From Candidatus Acidiferrum typicum (GTDB lineage: Bacteria; Acidobacteriota; Terriglobia; Acidiferrales; UBA7541): a stretch of 8,421 nucleotides of DNA. The position numbers were made by a program, and so were the translations under genes. Location of the stretch: NCBI GenBank assembly GCA_002478115.1, contig DLMH01000072.1, positions 1 through 8,421 of the forward strand. The letters are read 5' to 3'. The notes under the pieces were generated by a model. That model saw only the letters and a list, made by a program, of their open reading frames with translations. It did not search any database and had not been told where the DNA came from. This document shows, in pieces, positions 7,484-8,421 of the stretch. Numbering within the stretch: the stretch's first letter is position 1; each line of letters starts with the position of its first letter.

Positions 7484-7869
7484 CCGCAAACAACGGGCCT
7501 AATCCACGGCTCTTGAATATCGCGCAGCAAGTTCAAAAATGCGGTCAGTTTAGCAACGTTGGAAACCAACTCGCCCAGGGGGTTAACTCGGGGAGGATTA
7601 GTGTCGGCAACGTTCCGTCAAATGCTGTGGCCACGACGAACGGTTGGTTTAATGCCACGTCCGTAATCGCTCCTGATGCTCTCGATGATCCTTCGACCGT
7701 AATTCACGAATGGATTCACCAGACGCAAGCCGCTGGGAATCCCTTCTTCCTTCTCCTGAAAGGCGCAAATCAAATACAGTCGCTGTTCACGAGCGATAGC
7801 CAGGGATTCCTCGACTACTCAGCCCAAAACGTTGCAAACAAGATCGTGAGTGTCTGTGGCGTTAAGTAG
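7396..7869 (+). CDS. Orphan RHS tip with HExxH metallopeptidase-like motif
   Basis: The open frame has 157 codons from ATG 7396, but the first 29 overlap the preceding gene and look like a shadow (Arg/Ser-rich, no ribosome site). Meaningful protein starts at the GCC of the 17-bp junction repeat (7483), reading AANNGPNPRLLNIAQQVQ, and runs 128 residues to TAG. The AANNGP is the one in the RHS tail, in the same codon phase. ASTVIHEWIHQTQ-like sequence holds HEWIH (7705-7719), the HExxH zinc-binding and catalytic motif of zincin peptidases. A third zinc ligand is not certain; D in GFLDYSAQ is one candidate. There is no Met after 7396 and no signal peptide, and the only near start (TTG 7513) lacks a ribosome site. 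It is best read as a displaced, probably silent RHS C-terminal tip, as described for Rhs and CdiA orphan modules. Low-level expression by coupling or frameshift remains possible. Toxicity and protease activity are inferred. Confidence 0.65.
   Translation: MRKSRSLATARTSSPVRQAPHVLGKNEAVAANNGPNPRLLNIAQQVQKCGQFSNVGNQLAQGVNSGRISVGNVPSNAVATTNGWFNATSVIAPDALDDPSTVIHEWIHQTQAAGNPFFLLLKGANQIQSLFTSDSQGFLDYSAQNVANKIVSVCGVK
7483..7499 (+). repeat. Junction direct repeat, copy 2 (start of the orphan tip)
   Basis: This is an exact copy of the 17 bp at 6531-6547. Its first G is the last base of the TAG stop codon (7481-7483) of the preceding exported-protein gene, so the orphan tip is butted directly onto that gene. 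Confidence 0.85.
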
Positions 7870-7896
7870 CTAGAGATATCGAGTCGGAGGGTGCTT

Positions 7897-8256
7897 ATGC
7901 CAGCGACACGGACAACGGAGGCAGGACAAGTGAAGCACAACATAGTGCTGGTAGCCGGATGGGTGATTCTTCTCCTTCTGGCCTCGCTTCTTCTTCCCCC
8001 GCTCGACTCCCGAGTTAATCCCGGCCCTCTTCTGGCCAAGAGCTTCATCGTTGCGACCATCGCTTTGTCCCTCTACACGGTGGTCGTAATGTTCGGCTAC
8101 TTCAACCGATCTTGGCGTCGTGTGGGGCTGGCTCCCAATAGAGTCGAATACGCCACCTGGCTAGGGTTCCAGACCGCCCTTTTCTTGGTGGTATTCGTCT
8201 GGGTTCTGAAGGCTGTGGTGCTCGCTGTAGCACATCGTTTCGGGTTCCTGCCCTAG
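7897..8256 (+). CDS. Small three-helix membrane protein, possible partner of the orphan tip
   Basis: This 119-residue protein from ATG 7897 has GGAGG (7886-7890) 6 nt upstream. A GTG at 7930 also has GGAGG (7917-7921) 8 nt upstream, and would give a 108-residue form starting directly at the first helix; the two cannot be separated here. A GTG at 7891 abuts the ribosome site and is unlikely. Three hydrophobic helices are clear at about 16-33 (IVLVAGWVILLLLASLLL), 50-69 and 89-112, with a basic NRSWRR loop between the second and third. No family is recognised. It begins 27 bp after the orphan tip stop codon, the position of an orphan immunity gene in Rhs and CDI arrays, and membrane-embedded immunity proteins are known. 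An unrelated small membrane protein is equally possible. Confidence 0.72.
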   Translation: MPATRTTEAGQVKHNIVLVAGWVILLLLASLLLPPLDSRVNPGPLLAKSFIVATIALSLYTVVVMFGYFNRSWRRVGLAPNRVEYATWLGFQTALFLVVFVWVLKAVVLAVAHRFGFLP

Positions 8257-8421
8257 GGTTGGTTCTCGGGTGTGAGTTTTTCCTTTAGCCGCCGATCCGC
8301 CTGTTGTTCCCGTTGTCCGGGGGGACGTGGTGGTCCCGGAGGCCGGTTTCTGGGGTTAGGGTGTTTGCGCCGCCTACGGCGTCGGGTGTAAGGGTGAGAC
8401 GTCACCCCGTTTCGGGTGCTG
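8253..8421 (-). CDS. Possible C-terminal end of a minus-strand gene (partial)
   Basis: On the minus strand a frame is open from the right edge to TAG at 8255-8253, for about 55 codons, overlapping the end of the + gene by the CTAG sequence. The product is Arg- and Pro-rich (RRRRRRKHPNPRNRPPGPPR) and ends ADRRLKEKLTPENQP. It could be a basic, disordered C-terminus. Against this, third-position GC is not raised (32 of 55 by my count), a + frame across the same stretch is also open for about 43 codons, and no family is recognised. The remainder, if real, lies beyond the window. Confidence 0.22.
   Translation of the reverse strand, partial: STRNGVTSHPYTRRRRRRKHPNPRNRPPGPPRPPGQREQQADRRLKEKLTPENQP
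8257..8421. other. GC-rich tail with clustered hairpins
   Basis: Four potential stem-loops lie in 165 bp. GGGAC (8322-8326) pairs with GTCCC (8333-8337), extended by TCC (8316-8318) and GGA (8338-8340). CGCCG (8368-8372) pairs with CGGCG (8377-8381) over CCTA. GGGTGA (8392-8397) pairs with TCACCC (8402-8407) over GACG. CACCC (8403-8407) also pairs with GGGTG (8414-8418), so the last two exclude each other. No stem is followed by a T-run, so a standard terminator is not shown. A REP-like intergenic repeat is possible; only one copy is visible here. Confidence 0.4.

Noticed and set aside
8257..8300. Intrinsic terminator after the membrane protein gene (CTC...GAG followed by TTTTT near 8270-8283)
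   Set aside because: The possible stem is only three base pairs, too weak to call.
1..8421. CRISPR array, tRNA, rRNA, or insertion-sequence transposase
   Set aside because: No regularly spaced repeats, no cloverleaf-like sequence with a CCA-type end, and no transposase-like protein were seen on either strand.

Overview
The window looks like an accessory region of a soil-type Acidobacteriota (Terriglobia-like) genome. This is an inference from the style of the proteins: a MobF relaxase tail, and a Sec-exported RHS protein with small secreted partners. No rRNA, tRNA or housekeeping gene fixes the taxonomy.

Layout, all convincing genes on the + strand. (1) 1-954: the C-terminal part of a MobF (TraA/TrwC-like) relaxase-helicase, cut by the left edge, which suggests a conjugative plasmid or integrated element. 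(2) 955-1516: a gap with no convincing gene but with a good promoter candidate, an 11-bp inverted repeat and a leader hairpin. (3) 1517-2299: a small exported protein, one base upstream of (4) 2301-6959, a 1552-residue Sec-exported RHS/YD-repeat protein with a normal RHS core ending in DPTG and a variable 210-residue tail. (5) 6953-7483: a small exported protein overlapping the RHS stop codon and occupying the position of an immunity gene. (6) 7396-7869: an open frame without a convincing start, carrying an HEWIH (HExxH) zinc-protease motif. (7) 7897-8256: a small three-helix membrane protein. (8) 8257-8421: a GC-rich stretch with several hairpins and no convincing gene.

Main result: 6531-7869 reads as an RHS toxin-tip exchange locus. 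The 17-bp sequence that encodes AANNGP in the RHS tail (6531-6547) recurs exactly, in the same codon phase, at 7483-7499. That second copy begins on the last base of the stop codon of the immunity-position gene and leads into the HExxH frame. The array is therefore: RHS shaft, junction repeat, resident tip, resident partner, junction repeat, orphan tip, orphan partner. Recombination between the repeats would remove 952 bp and join the shaft in frame to the HExxH tip, giving 1538 residues, with the membrane protein as its new neighbour. The repeat and phase are read directly from the sequence; toxin, immunity and switching are inferences from known Rhs/CDI orphan-module biology. The export route appears to be Sec, since both the RHS protein and its partners carry signal peptides and no type VI secretion gene is seen here.
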